From: Candidatus Poseidoniales archaeon
Lineage (GTDB): Archaea; Thermoplasmatota; Poseidoniia; Poseidoniales; Poseidoniaceae
Assembly: GCA_003602535.1 (NCBI GenBank)
Contig: QQSA01000008.1
Coordinates: forward strand, 1-29,199
Reading direction: 5' to 3'
DNA length: 29,199 bases
Shown here: positions 17,154-23,859 of the stretch, piece by piece
How positions within the stretch are numbered: position 1 is the first letter of the stretch
How the letters are laid out: every line of letters starts with the position of its first letter
Made by a program: the position numbers and the translations under genes
The notes under the pieces: generated by a model
Seen by the model: the letters and a program-made list of their open reading frames with translations, nothing else
Database searches by the model: none
What the model was told of the DNA's origin: nothing

Positions 17154-18947
17154 TCAAACAGGTGTTCCCAAGAATGGTTCGTCGATATCTAACTGCAAGA
17201 TATACAATCCTGTGGTAATACAAGAAGCATAGATTACGCCCTCGTGGAATTCGACTGCCCAAAGGAAAGGAACCCATCCGAAGTCGTAATACTGGCTATC
17301 CAATGGTGTACCGTCAAGATGGCCAGAGGGGAGATAATATCCTACTGTAGCCTCGAAATGTATGTCGATTCTATCGGTTGATTCCGGTGCAATCAAAGTT
17401 TCAATATCGACAATCCACAAGCCTGCGTGGTAGTGAGAGATGTATAGCCTAGCATCCCAAGTTCCGCCATGTGATTGGTCGGTCTCTTCGGTAGTCTCAA
17501 AGTATCCTGTGTCTAGGTTGTGTGGGCTGAATAATAACCACTCATCGGCCACCGGATCGAGTTCACAAGTTGAGCCGAAACAGTGGTCTTCTGCGTACGG
17601 GATTTCCCAGTCTCTGGTCATTGTTATCTCAAATCTGAAATTTCCATTTTCTTCAGAATACTCAGTTGTGTCAAGAAGGTAAACGATTCCAGTTCCCTGA
17701 TACAAGTCAAGGCATTCTACTGCTGCAGACACGTAATGGCGAGGCTCGTCTCCTAATCCCAAGTGAGATACATCGAGCATTTCTGGAACAGGTTCAGCAT
17801 AATGGATGTAAGAAACTCTTCCTCCATTTTCATTTCCTGTTGTTCCACTATCTGGCTGGCCATCTCCGTCCAGGTCCAAGAAATCCATCCACGAACCGAC
17901 TTCAGGGGCCCTCCAGCGGCACATAACTGGGTTTCCTTGCCCTGCTTTGCATGTAGTTGCCATCAATGTGTAAGCTTCAGGTGAATTGACCGGATGTGGT
18001 ACGTCGGTTACATCACCGATTCTTAGACCAGCCTCCCAATATGAACCATAAACGAATGTTCTTCCATATCTTGGATCTTCAACATTTTCTCCTGGCCATT
18101 TTTGCACAGTCATATCGTGGATGTATATCCATCCTCCACGGGTTGTCTCCCAAGCGACCTCATACTCACCAACTTTGATTATTGTGTGACCATGTCCTGA
18201 AGCTGGGACTCCAGAGAGAAGTCTAGAGGCGCTTCCTTGCAGATTGAGATGGGCGATTGTAACTCCTCCACACGCTTCACCTATTGCTGAATTGCATTGT
18301 TCATAATCAGGATTTGCGACGAAAATATACCATTCATTGTCGATCATGTGCGGGTACAGATTGTGTGGGCCGCTTGGATGATCTGCATCATACCAAGAAT
18401 CAACATAGGTTGGATTTGTCTTGTCAGTGACATCGATTAGAGTTACTGATACCTGAATTGGGTCACTCCATTCACCGATGTTTGGATCTGCATAACCTGA
18501 ATCTACGAGTTGGTTTTGTAAGATTACGTACTCATTTCCATTGTATTCTAGATATTTAACATCCAAAACTTGTGTGTTTGGGTCTTTGTAAACTCCCACA
18601 ACTTGTGGGTCAGAGGCATTGGTGACATCAACAATGTGCATGTCGTTCCATCCTGCTTGGTAGGTGTATACTCTTCCATCTGGCGAGCGCGCAACAGAAA
18701 CTTCTGCGTTTCCAGGAGAAGTTAGTGGATTGAAGGCTAATTGATCGATGTTATCAGTCCCGGCAACGTGTTGGCTTGCATTCATGTGATCATGACCTTC
18801 GCCTTGGAAAAGAGGGTCGCCTGCATGGAAATGCGGCTCTACTTCTGTAGATTCAGAAGCAACTTCTTCTTCTCCTAAAATCACTACAATAACCGAGGAT
18901 GTAAACAAAATTGCGAATATGCCCATCGCAAGCAACTTAGCCTCCAT
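17154..18947 (-). CDS. Membrane-anchored surface protein with LVIVD-like repeats and His-rich segments
   Basis: A 597-residue protein from the ATG at 18947; a GTG at 18989 would add 14 residues (MENKYNTEELSATI), but the TATA box at 18971-18983 sits 30 bases before the ATG and would lie inside the longer reading frame. The N-terminal TM segment (about 4-25) is a signal anchor. After it comes a His-rich stretch (HFHAGD...GHDHMNASQH), then propeller-like units with the LVIVD pattern, such as WNDMHIVDVTNASDPQVVGVY and VTLIDVTDKTNPTYV, and further His motifs SGHGHT, SPHNLD and ISHYHAGLWIVD. DLDGDGQPD is a calcium-loop pattern. Likely an external beta-propeller, possibly metal-binding; the ligand is unknown. 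Confidence 0.8.
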   Translation of the reverse strand: MEAKLLAMGIFAILFTSSVIVVILGEEEVASESTEVEPHFHAGDPLFQGEGHDHMNASQHVAGTDNIDQLAFNPLTSPGNAEVSVARSPDGRVYTYQAGWNDMHIVDVTNASDPQVVGVYKDPNTQVLDVKYLEYNGNEYVILQNQLVDSGYADPNIGEWSDPIQVSVTLIDVTDKTNPTYVDSWYDADHPSGPHNLYPHMIDNEWYIFVANPDYEQCNSAIGEACGGVTIAHLNLQGSASRLLSGVPASGHGHTIIKVGEYEVAWETTRGGWIYIHDMTVQKWPGENVEDPRYGRTFVYGSYWEAGLRIGDVTDVPHPVNSPEAYTLMATTCKAGQGNPVMCRWRAPEVGSWMDFLDLDGDGQPDSGTTGNENGGRVSYIHYAEPVPEMLDVSHLGLGDEPRHYVSAAVECLDLYQGTGIVYLLDTTEYSEENGNFRFEITMTRDWEIPYAEDHCFGSTCELDPVADEWLLFSPHNLDTGYFETTEETDQSHGGTWDARLYISHYHAGLWIVDIETLIAPESTDRIDIHFEATVGYYLPSGHLDGTPLDSQYYDFGWVPFLWAVEFHEGVIYASCITTGLYILQLDIDEPFLGTPV

Positions 18948-18970
18948 GATGGTTGCGCTGAGTTCTTCCG

Positions 18971-18983
18971 TATTGTATTTATT
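18971..18983. promoter_or_regulatory. Shared TATA-like box between two divergent surface-protein genes
   Basis: TATTGTATTTATT (plus strand) is the only AT-rich stretch between the two genes. Its centre is 29 bases before the GTG at 19006 (plus) and 30 bases before the ATG at 18947 (minus), so the same box could place transcription starts exactly at both start codons, giving two leaderless mRNAs. Confidence 0.5.
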
Positions 18984-19005
18984 CTCCACCGGATTGGCCG
19001 AAATC

Positions 19006-19590
19006 GTGCGAACCCTATTTGCTGCTCTTGCGATTATTTTGATTGCTACACCCGTAAGCGGACATGAATTGTCGATTTACACAGTTACAGTCAATTCATC
19101 TGGAGCACAACCTTCTGATATCCCAAACGGTTCTCTCAAGGAAGGAGACTCAGCATGGTTTTGGATGAAGGATTCAACCGAAAATACAACTTTGATTATT
19201 GAAATTGAGAAAGATGGAGCGACCATGAGATCACCGGTATTGTACTATCAGTGTGAATTAGATGAAAATGGAACTTTAGTTGATGAAGATTGTAATAACA
19301 GGTTTGACTATACATTCAATCAGTACAATTCTGCAGGTTTGTGGAATATAACTTACTTGAAATATGTGAATGAAACATTGTCTGAAACCATTAACGGATC
19401 GGTCAATATTGAGCCAGATCTTCATGATCAACAACCTGTTGAGGAAGAACAAGAAACGGTTTCTGCAAGTAGATTCTCTACTAACCAGATAATGGCGATG
19501 TCGATTGCCGGAGTTTCGTTAGTTGCAATGATTGCAATAGCTTTCACATTCAAGAGTAAAGAATCTGAAGAAGAAAAACCGAGTGATTGA
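19006..19590 (+). CDS. Secreted type I membrane protein, unknown function
   Basis: Start GTG at 19006 (194 residues) is chosen because it yields a clean signal peptide, RTLFAALAIILIATPVSG, and fits the shared promoter; an ATG at 18949 would add 19 residues and overlap the neighbour's start region. The mature protein starts GHELSIYTV, so a His-Glu is near the new N-terminus. A single beta-rich external domain follows with two cysteines (in YYQCELDENG and DEDCNN), several N-x-S/T sequons, an acidic linker (EEEQET), a TM helix at about 160-180 and a short acidic tail. I recognise no family. Divergent transcription from the LVIVD-like gene hints at a joint role. Confidence 0.72.
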   Translation: MRTLFAALAIILIATPVSGHELSIYTVTVNSSGAQPSDIPNGSLKEGDSAWFWMKDSTENTTLIIEIEKDGATMRSPVLYYQCELDENGTLVDEDCNNRFDYTFNQYNSAGLWNITYLKYVNETLSETINGSVNIEPDLHDQQPVEEEQETVSASRFSTNQIMAMSIAGVSLVAMIAIAFTFKSKESEEEKPSD

Positions 19591-19599
19591 TTTTTGAGT

Positions 19600-19671
19600 A
19601 GTCTCTCCCGGATTTGAACCGAGGTCTGCGGGACCAGAACCCACAATGATGGACCGCTACACTAAGAGACT
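19600..19671 (-). tRNA. tRNA-Gln (anticodon CUG)
   Basis: Read on the minus strand, the 72-base gene folds as a full cloverleaf: acceptor stem AGTCTCT/AGAGACT (7 bp), D arm with GTGTAGCGGTCCATCAT, anticodon stem GTGGG/CCCGC with loop TTCTGGT (anticodon CTG), and T arm CTCGG-TTCAAAT-CCGGG. No CCA is encoded and there is no intron. The A-U first pair AGTC is usual for archaeal tRNA-Gln. It ends nine bases from the stop of the preceding convergent gene. Confidence 0.95.
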
Positions 19672-19678
19672 AGCAGAT

Positions 19679-19690
19679 GGCCGAAAGGCC
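19679..19690. other. GGCC-GAAA-GGCC hairpin between korB and the tRNA gene
   Basis: A perfect 4-bp GC stem with a GNRA tetraloop (plus strand) or TTTC loop (minus strand) lies seven bases before the 5' end of the tRNA gene and 28 bases after the korB stop. It could end the korAB transcript or be part of a tRNA leader; it is short and lacks a T run. Confidence 0.3.
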
Positions 19691-19718
19691 TCTCATTCTT
19701 CAAGTAAACGGTGTATGA

Positions 19719-20765
19719 TTAGCCACGTAATGTCGCAATCACATCATCAAGTTGAGCAGCAGTAGGCCTTAGGACACTTTCTGGCAACTCAACAATTGGT
19801 GTATCATGTAAATCCAAATCAACATCCAAGGATGGTTTGTCTCCATCGAAGTATAGTAATCCCATAACGTGCTTTTTCTCAGCATCGGCCTTGTGTAAGG
19901 CACCTAATGCTGCTACAGCATCAGAAATGTCATGGTCTTCAGAGATAGTCTCTAATCTCATCGTAGATCCATCGTGTAAAGTAATGTCTCGATAAGAACC
20001 TGCAGGAACTTCAACTTGTTCAACAGGAGAGAAGTGAGGAATATATCCTACAGAGTGTAATTCTGCTTGATTATCCTTAACATAACCATAGGAACGTAGA
20101 GATTCATCGTTATTGTTGAATGTAACACAAGGGCTAATGACATCGATTAAAGCAAATCCTTTGTGCGACATTGCAGCCTTGATTATTGCAGTTAACTGCT
20201 TCTTTGAACCGCTGAAAGAACGAGCTACGAAAGAACAACCGAGGTTGACAGCCATAGCACACAAATCAATTGGTTGCGTTTCATTGACCGCTCCCTTCTT
20301 CTTCTTTGAACCTACATCTGCAGTAGCGGAATATTGTCCTTTAGTCAATCCGTATACGCCGTTGTTTTCGATAATGTAAACCATGTTTACATTGCGTCTA
20401 ATAGCGTGAATCAATTGTCCGATTCCAATCGATGCTGAATCACCATCTCCTGAAACTCCAAGATATGTAAGGTCCTTGTTGACAACATTAGCACCAGTGG
20501 TAACAGATGGCATCCTGCCGTGAACTGTATTGAATCCATGAGATTGTCCAAGATAGTATGCAGGAGTCTTTGAAGAGCATCCAATTCCACTCATCTTTGC
20601 GATACGATGGGGCTTGACTCCATTTTCCCAAGCTGAATTTACAATTACGCTTGAGATCTGGTCGTGCCCACATCCAGGGCAAAGAGAAGATTTGCCACCC
20701 GTATAGGAGTCCTTTGGTTCGTTTATGACATTGAGTTTAATCGCTCTTGCTGGTTTGTCACTCAT
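19719..20765 (-). CDS. korB: 2-oxoacid:ferredoxin oxidoreductase, beta subunit
   Basis: A 348-residue thiamine-pyrophosphate subunit. CPGCGH places Cys29 and Cys32, GIGCSS gives Cys63 and SPCVTFNNN gives Cys213; the spacing matches the four ligands of the single [4Fe-4S] cluster in Sulfolobus-type enzymes. The TPP/Mg site is GDGDSASIGIGQ (106-117) with the Asn pair in IIENNGVYGLTKGQ (131-144). The enzyme oxidatively decarboxylates a 2-oxoacid to its acyl-CoA, passing electrons to ferredoxin. 2-Oxoglutarate is the likely substrate given the neighbouring aconitase, but pyruvate cannot be excluded, since two-subunit archaeal enzymes can be broad. Start overlaps korA stop by four bases and has a strong ribosome binding site. 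Confidence 0.93.
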   Translation of the reverse strand: MSDKPARAIKLNVINEPKDSYTGGKSSLCPGCGHDQISSVIVNSAWENGVKPHRIAKMSGIGCSSKTPAYYLGQSHGFNTVHGRMPSVTTGANVVNKDLTYLGVSGDGDSASIGIGQLIHAIRRNVNMVYIIENNGVYGLTKGQYSATADVGSKKKKGAVNETQPIDLCAMAVNLGCSFVARSFSGSKKQLTAIIKAAMSHKGFALIDVISPCVTFNNNDESLRSYGYVKDNQAELHSVGYIPHFSPVEQVEVPAGSYRDITLHDGSTMRLETISEDHDISDAVAALGALHKADAEKKHVMGLLYFDGDKPSLDVDLDLHDTPIVELPESVLRPTAAQLDDVIATLRG

Positions 20766-22549
20766 TCGCCCACCTCCTTCAGAACTTCCATAATACGTTC
20801 AGCATACAGTCTTGCACGTGGCGGCATTCCATCACTGTAAGCAACACTGTGTATTTTGTTCAGTAGATGATTTGGATATTCTTTGCGCATGATTCCATTC
20901 ATTTGTCCGTCACGATTTATTTCTAGGACAATCACAGTGTTGTGTCTTTCAATAAACTCTTGAACTTCACTGTGTAATGGAAGTGCACGGACTCTACAGG
21001 TACTGACTTTCTTACCGGTCATAGTCTCTAAGATGTCATCAATTTCTTCGATGGTATTCTCCATTGATCCATAGAATACAATTCCGATGTCTAACTCATC
21101 TTCTTCTCGAAGAATAGGGGCAGGAAGGTAATCTCTAGCACCGTCAATTTTTCGCTTTAGTCGTTGCATTAACTTGTGATATACATCAGGTTTCTCGGAG
21201 TAAGTTCCATCTTCATCATGGCCTGTTCCTCTGTATAGAATAGGGTCAAGGCCTGAACCTGGTAATGTTCTGTAAGGGATTCCATCTCCATCAACATCAC
21301 GATATCTTCCGTAATTTTCGATAGCGTCCATTTGTTCCTTGGTTAGTACAACTTTCCCTCTATCCATTGATTCAGTAGGATACTCGAATCCATGGCTTGC
21401 CCAACGGTTCATTCCAAGATCAAGATCAGAGAATCCAAACACTGGAGTTTGGTAGCGTTCGGAAGCGTCGAAGACCTTCCATCCGAATTCGAAGCACTCT
21501 TCAACGGTACCTGGGATGAATACGATGTGTTGTGTATCCCCATGACTGCCTTCATACAGCATTGTTAAGTCACCTTGTTGAGTTCTTGTCGGCAGTCCAG
21601 TAGATGGTCCTACGCGGTTAACATCCCAAAATACAGATGGTACTTCTGCGAAGTATGCAAGACCAATGAACTCCTGCATTAGAGAAATACCCGGTCCCGA
21701 AGTTGCAGTCATTCCGCGAGCTCCGGCCCATCCTGCTCCGATAACCATTCCTGCAGCTGCTAATTCGTCTTCTGCTTGTAATACTGCATATGTTGCTTTG
21801 CCTTCATGAGTTCGAAGTTCAGGCAACCATCCAATGATTCCCTCTGCTATGCTGGAAGAAGGAGTGATTGGGTACCATGCCAACATCTGGATTCCACCAA
21901 AAATTGAACCCAATGCAATCGCTTCATTACCTTCTACGAAGAATCCTCCTTCGTCTACCTCTCTAGATTCAACCGCATATGGGTCTGATTTAGTTAATTC
22001 ATTTGCACAATATTCTCTTCCAAGTCTTGCTGCCTCTGAATTAAGTTCAATCGCCTTCGCCTTTCCACCGAATTGTTTGGAAATTGATGCTTCTAGAACT
22101 TCTTGATCCATGCCAAGCAATTCTGCAATTACTCCGACATATACTACGTTAGCAATCATACGTGCTAATTTGGGATTCAAGCCACGGGCAATTTTTGTCA
22201 TTGGCACCGGGTATGAAATTACATCTTCTCGATTCATTTCCATTTTTGAGTCTGTGTTCCAAATTACTACTGTTCCGGGTTCTAGACTTGCTAGATCTTC
22301 TTCCCAAGTAGCGGGGTTGACCAATACCTGAATATGTGTTCTATCACCAGGTGCCTGATAACCTAGTTCGGATAGCCGAACGATGTACCAAGTAGGTAAT
22401 CCAGAAATATTTGACGGGAATAAGTTCTTTCCACTTACAGGAATCCCCATGTCAAATAATGTCTGTAAAAGAATAAGATTCGCAGATTGCGAACCTGTTC
22501 CATTTGCTGTTGCTATGTTGATGGTGAAATCATTTACGACTTTGTCCAT
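20762..22549 (-). CDS. korA: 2-oxoacid:ferredoxin oxidoreductase, fused gamma-alpha subunit
   Basis: A 595-residue subunit joining the gamma domain (about 1-185, with GTGSQSANLILLQTL at 17-31 and SNISGLPTW) to the alpha/pyrimidine domain. The latter shows YPITPSSS (226-233), QAEDELAAAGMVIGAGWAGAR (258-278), TSGPG (283-287) and GPSTGLPT (314-321), all hallmark motifs for 2-oxoacid recognition and TPP binding. This gamma-alpha fusion plus a separate beta subunit, without delta ferredoxin subunit, is the arrangement of Sulfolobus and haloarchaeal enzymes. Together with KorB it replaces the lipoate-dependent 2-oxoglutarate dehydrogenase. A GC-rich leader of up to about 90 bases precedes it, containing two potential hairpins. 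Confidence 0.93.
   Translation of the reverse strand: MDKVVNDFTINIATANGTGSQSANLILLQTLFDMGIPVSGKNLFPSNISGLPTWYIVRLSELGYQAPGDRTHIQVLVNPATWEEDLASLEPGTVVIWNTDSKMEMNREDVISYPVPMTKIARGLNPKLARMIANVVYVGVIAELLGMDQEVLEASISKQFGGKAKAIELNSEAARLGREYCANELTKSDPYAVESREVDEGGFFVEGNEAIALGSIFGGIQMLAWYPITPSSSIAEGIIGWLPELRTHEGKATYAVLQAEDELAAAGMVIGAGWAGARGMTATSGPGISLMQEFIGLAYFAEVPSVFWDVNRVGPSTGLPTRTQQGDLTMLYEGSHGDTQHIVFIPGTVEECFEFGWKVFDASERYQTPVFGFSDLDLGMNRWASHGFEYPTESMDRGKVVLTKEQMDAIENYGRYRDVDGDGIPYRTLPGSGLDPILYRGTGHDEDGTYSEKPDVYHKLMQRLKRKIDGARDYLPAPILREEDELDIGIVFYGSMENTIEEIDDILETMTGKKVSTCRVRALPLHSEVQEFIERHNTVIVLEINRDGQMNGIMRKEYPNHLLNKIHSVAYSDGMPPRARLYAERIMEVLKEVGE
20771..20777 (-). promoter_or_regulatory. Strong Shine-Dalgarno site of korB
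   Basis: GGAGGTG on the minus strand, five bases before the korB ATG, is complementary to the archaeal 16S rRNA 3' end. It lies within the last codons of korA, so the downstream gene of the operon uses a leader-type start and supports the chosen ATG. Confidence 0.75.
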
Positions 22550-22552
22550 GTT

Positions 22553-22590
22553 GGGTTTTCCCCTTGGCCTCCCCCTTGTGGAGGTTTGCC
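22553..22590 (-). promoter_or_regulatory. Structured GC-rich leader of korA
   Basis: Between the korA ATG (22549) and the nearest AT-rich box (22630-22641) the sequence is unusually GC-rich. On the minus strand CCTCC (22584-22580) can pair with GGAGG (22572-22568), and GGGAAAACCC (22562-22553) forms a second small hairpin next to the ATG. An SD-like GGAGG is thus locked in a stem with an anti-SD-like CCTCC. This could control translation, but it is seen in a single sequence. Confidence 0.35.
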
Positions 22591-22629
22591 ATTGCGCACC
22601 TGCGTTGGCCTACGCTCTTTGAATGTGTT

Positions 22630-22641
22630 GATGATATAATC
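22630..22641. promoter_or_regulatory. AT-rich box in the korA / cyclophilin intergenic region
   Basis: ATGATATAATCA is the only good TATA-like stretch in the 142-base gap. It would give the plus-strand cyclophilin mRNA a leader of roughly 25-30 bases and the korA mRNA a leader of roughly 60 bases. Direction is not certain because the core is nearly palindromic. Confidence 0.35.
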
Positions 22642-22691
22642 ACGTTTTTGCCAAGGGCAGGCCTCAAAACGGGAAGCGGTTTCGGCGAAAC

Positions 22692-23801
22692 ATGGCCGAT
22701 GAAAAGATTGTCAAGGGATGGAAAGAAGCCGAGAAGCTTCTAACCAAGGGCAAAACTAACGGTGCATTAGATATTCTTAGAGAAATCGACCCTGATGGAA
22801 AAGAAGCCACAACTCTTCGATTAGCTGGGCAAGCAACTTTCATGCAAGCCGCTAAAGATGATTCAAGAAGTGCTTATCGCAAAGCAGCAAAACTTCTTTC
22901 TGATTCATTAAAAATAAATCCTAAAGACAAGCAATCTAATGCATTGTACAATGAGATTTTAAACGAGATGCAAGATAAATCAATTCCAGTTTCACTCGTA
23001 CCTCGATTGATGAATAATGGCACTCCTACACTAACTGGTTTATTCGCAATAGTGGTAGCAATAATGCTAACTTTGGCGGTCTTAAAATTCGCTCAACCTA
23101 GTGAGGAATTTGAAGATGGAGAAGCTGTAATGCAAATTCAATGGACAGATAACCAAGGTGTAGTACACAACGAGACTGTAATTATTGCATTACACCGCGC
23201 AGAAGCACCAATACATGTTGAAAATTTCATAATTTTAGCAGAATCTGGAAAGTATGACAATGTGATATTCCATCGAATAATTGGTGATAATCCTAACACT
23301 CCGGAAAATGATCCGTTCATGATTCAAGGAGGAGATTTTGAAAGAGGAGATGGTACTGGAGGTTATGCTGGGAAATGGTATGGTTACTGTAATGGAAAAA
23401 CTACCAATACTGAAGGTGTTGAATACGATGCAGACACATGTCCTGAAAACCAATGGTCTTTACCCGGTGAACATGAAAATGGTTTGAAACATAAGGCAGG
23501 ATCTCTCGCAGCAGCTCATTCAGGGTTGAACACTGATGGGTCCCAATTTTACATAGTTCCAAGCGGGGAAAAACCTCCGACTTGGTTGGATTGGAATGAA
23601 GGTAAAGATTGCACTGCTACTGGACAATCCTGCCACACTGTATATGGATCTGTAATTAGTGGATTGCAATATATAACTCAGATTTCAGATGTCAATACTG
23701 GTCAAGATAACAGACCTGTGTACGATGTAACCATCGTGTCAGTAGAAATAACCGATGACGGTATTGTCGAAGCTGATGATCCTTGGTACAAAATTTGGTA
23801 A
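22692..23801 (+). CDS. Membrane-anchored extracytoplasmic cyclophilin with N-terminal TPR-like domain
   Basis: A 369-residue fusion. Residues 1-100 are a cytoplasmic helical region with TPR-like spacing (EAEKLLTKGKTNGALDILRE, then RKAAKLLSDSLKINPKD). A TM helix spans about 114-134. The external part (145-360) is a cyclophilin-type peptidyl-prolyl isomerase: FHRIIGD with catalytic Arg195, MIQGGDFERGDGTGG (210-224), SLAAAHSG and the SQFYIV strand (284-289). An insertion relative to small cyclophilins holds Cys233 and Cys250, and Cys307 and Cys314 lie close together; both pairs could be disulfides. It would help fold secreted proteins, of which this neighbourhood encodes many. The substrate-contact Trp of cyclosporin-sensitive forms is not evident. 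Confidence 0.88.
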   Translation: MADEKIVKGWKEAEKLLTKGKTNGALDILREIDPDGKEATTLRLAGQATFMQAAKDDSRSAYRKAAKLLSDSLKINPKDKQSNALYNEILNEMQDKSIPVSLVPRLMNNGTPTLTGLFAIVVAIMLTLAVLKFAQPSEEFEDGEAVMQIQWTDNQGVVHNETVIIALHRAEAPIHVENFIILAESGKYDNVIFHRIIGDNPNTPENDPFMIQGGDFERGDGTGGYAGKWYGYCNGKTTNTEGVEYDADTCPENQWSLPGEHENGLKHKAGSLAAAHSGLNTDGSQFYIVPSGEKPPTWLDWNEGKDCTATGQSCHTVYGSVISGLQYITQISDVNTGQDNRPVYDVTIVSVEITDDGIVEADDPWYKIW

Positions 23802-23819
23802 TCTAATCACTAGTTATGT

Positions 23820-23830
23820 TGATATGATTC
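23820..23830 (+). promoter_or_regulatory. Putative TATA box of the aconitase gene
   Basis: TTGATATGATT is centred about 25 bases before the ATG at 23850, in the 48-base gap after the cyclophilin gene. It would set transcription to start at or very near the start codon. Confidence 0.42.
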
Positions 23831-23840
23831 GGCTTGTCAC

Positions 23841-23859
23841 AGTCGCTCTATGAGCGACT
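23841..23859. promoter_or_regulatory. Perfect 8-bp inverted repeat covering the aconitase start codon
   Basis: AGTCGCTC-TAT-GAGCGACT: the ATG (23850-23852) lies at the centre. If the mRNA is leaderless, as the TATA box suggests, the repeat covers the transcription start and would be a natural operator; in a leadered mRNA it would be a hairpin hiding the start codon. It may also be chance. Confidence 0.35.

Noticed and set aside
19600..19671. tRNA gene as an integration site
   Set aside because: No repeated tRNA 3' end and no integrase are visible; the neighbours are core metabolic and surface genes.
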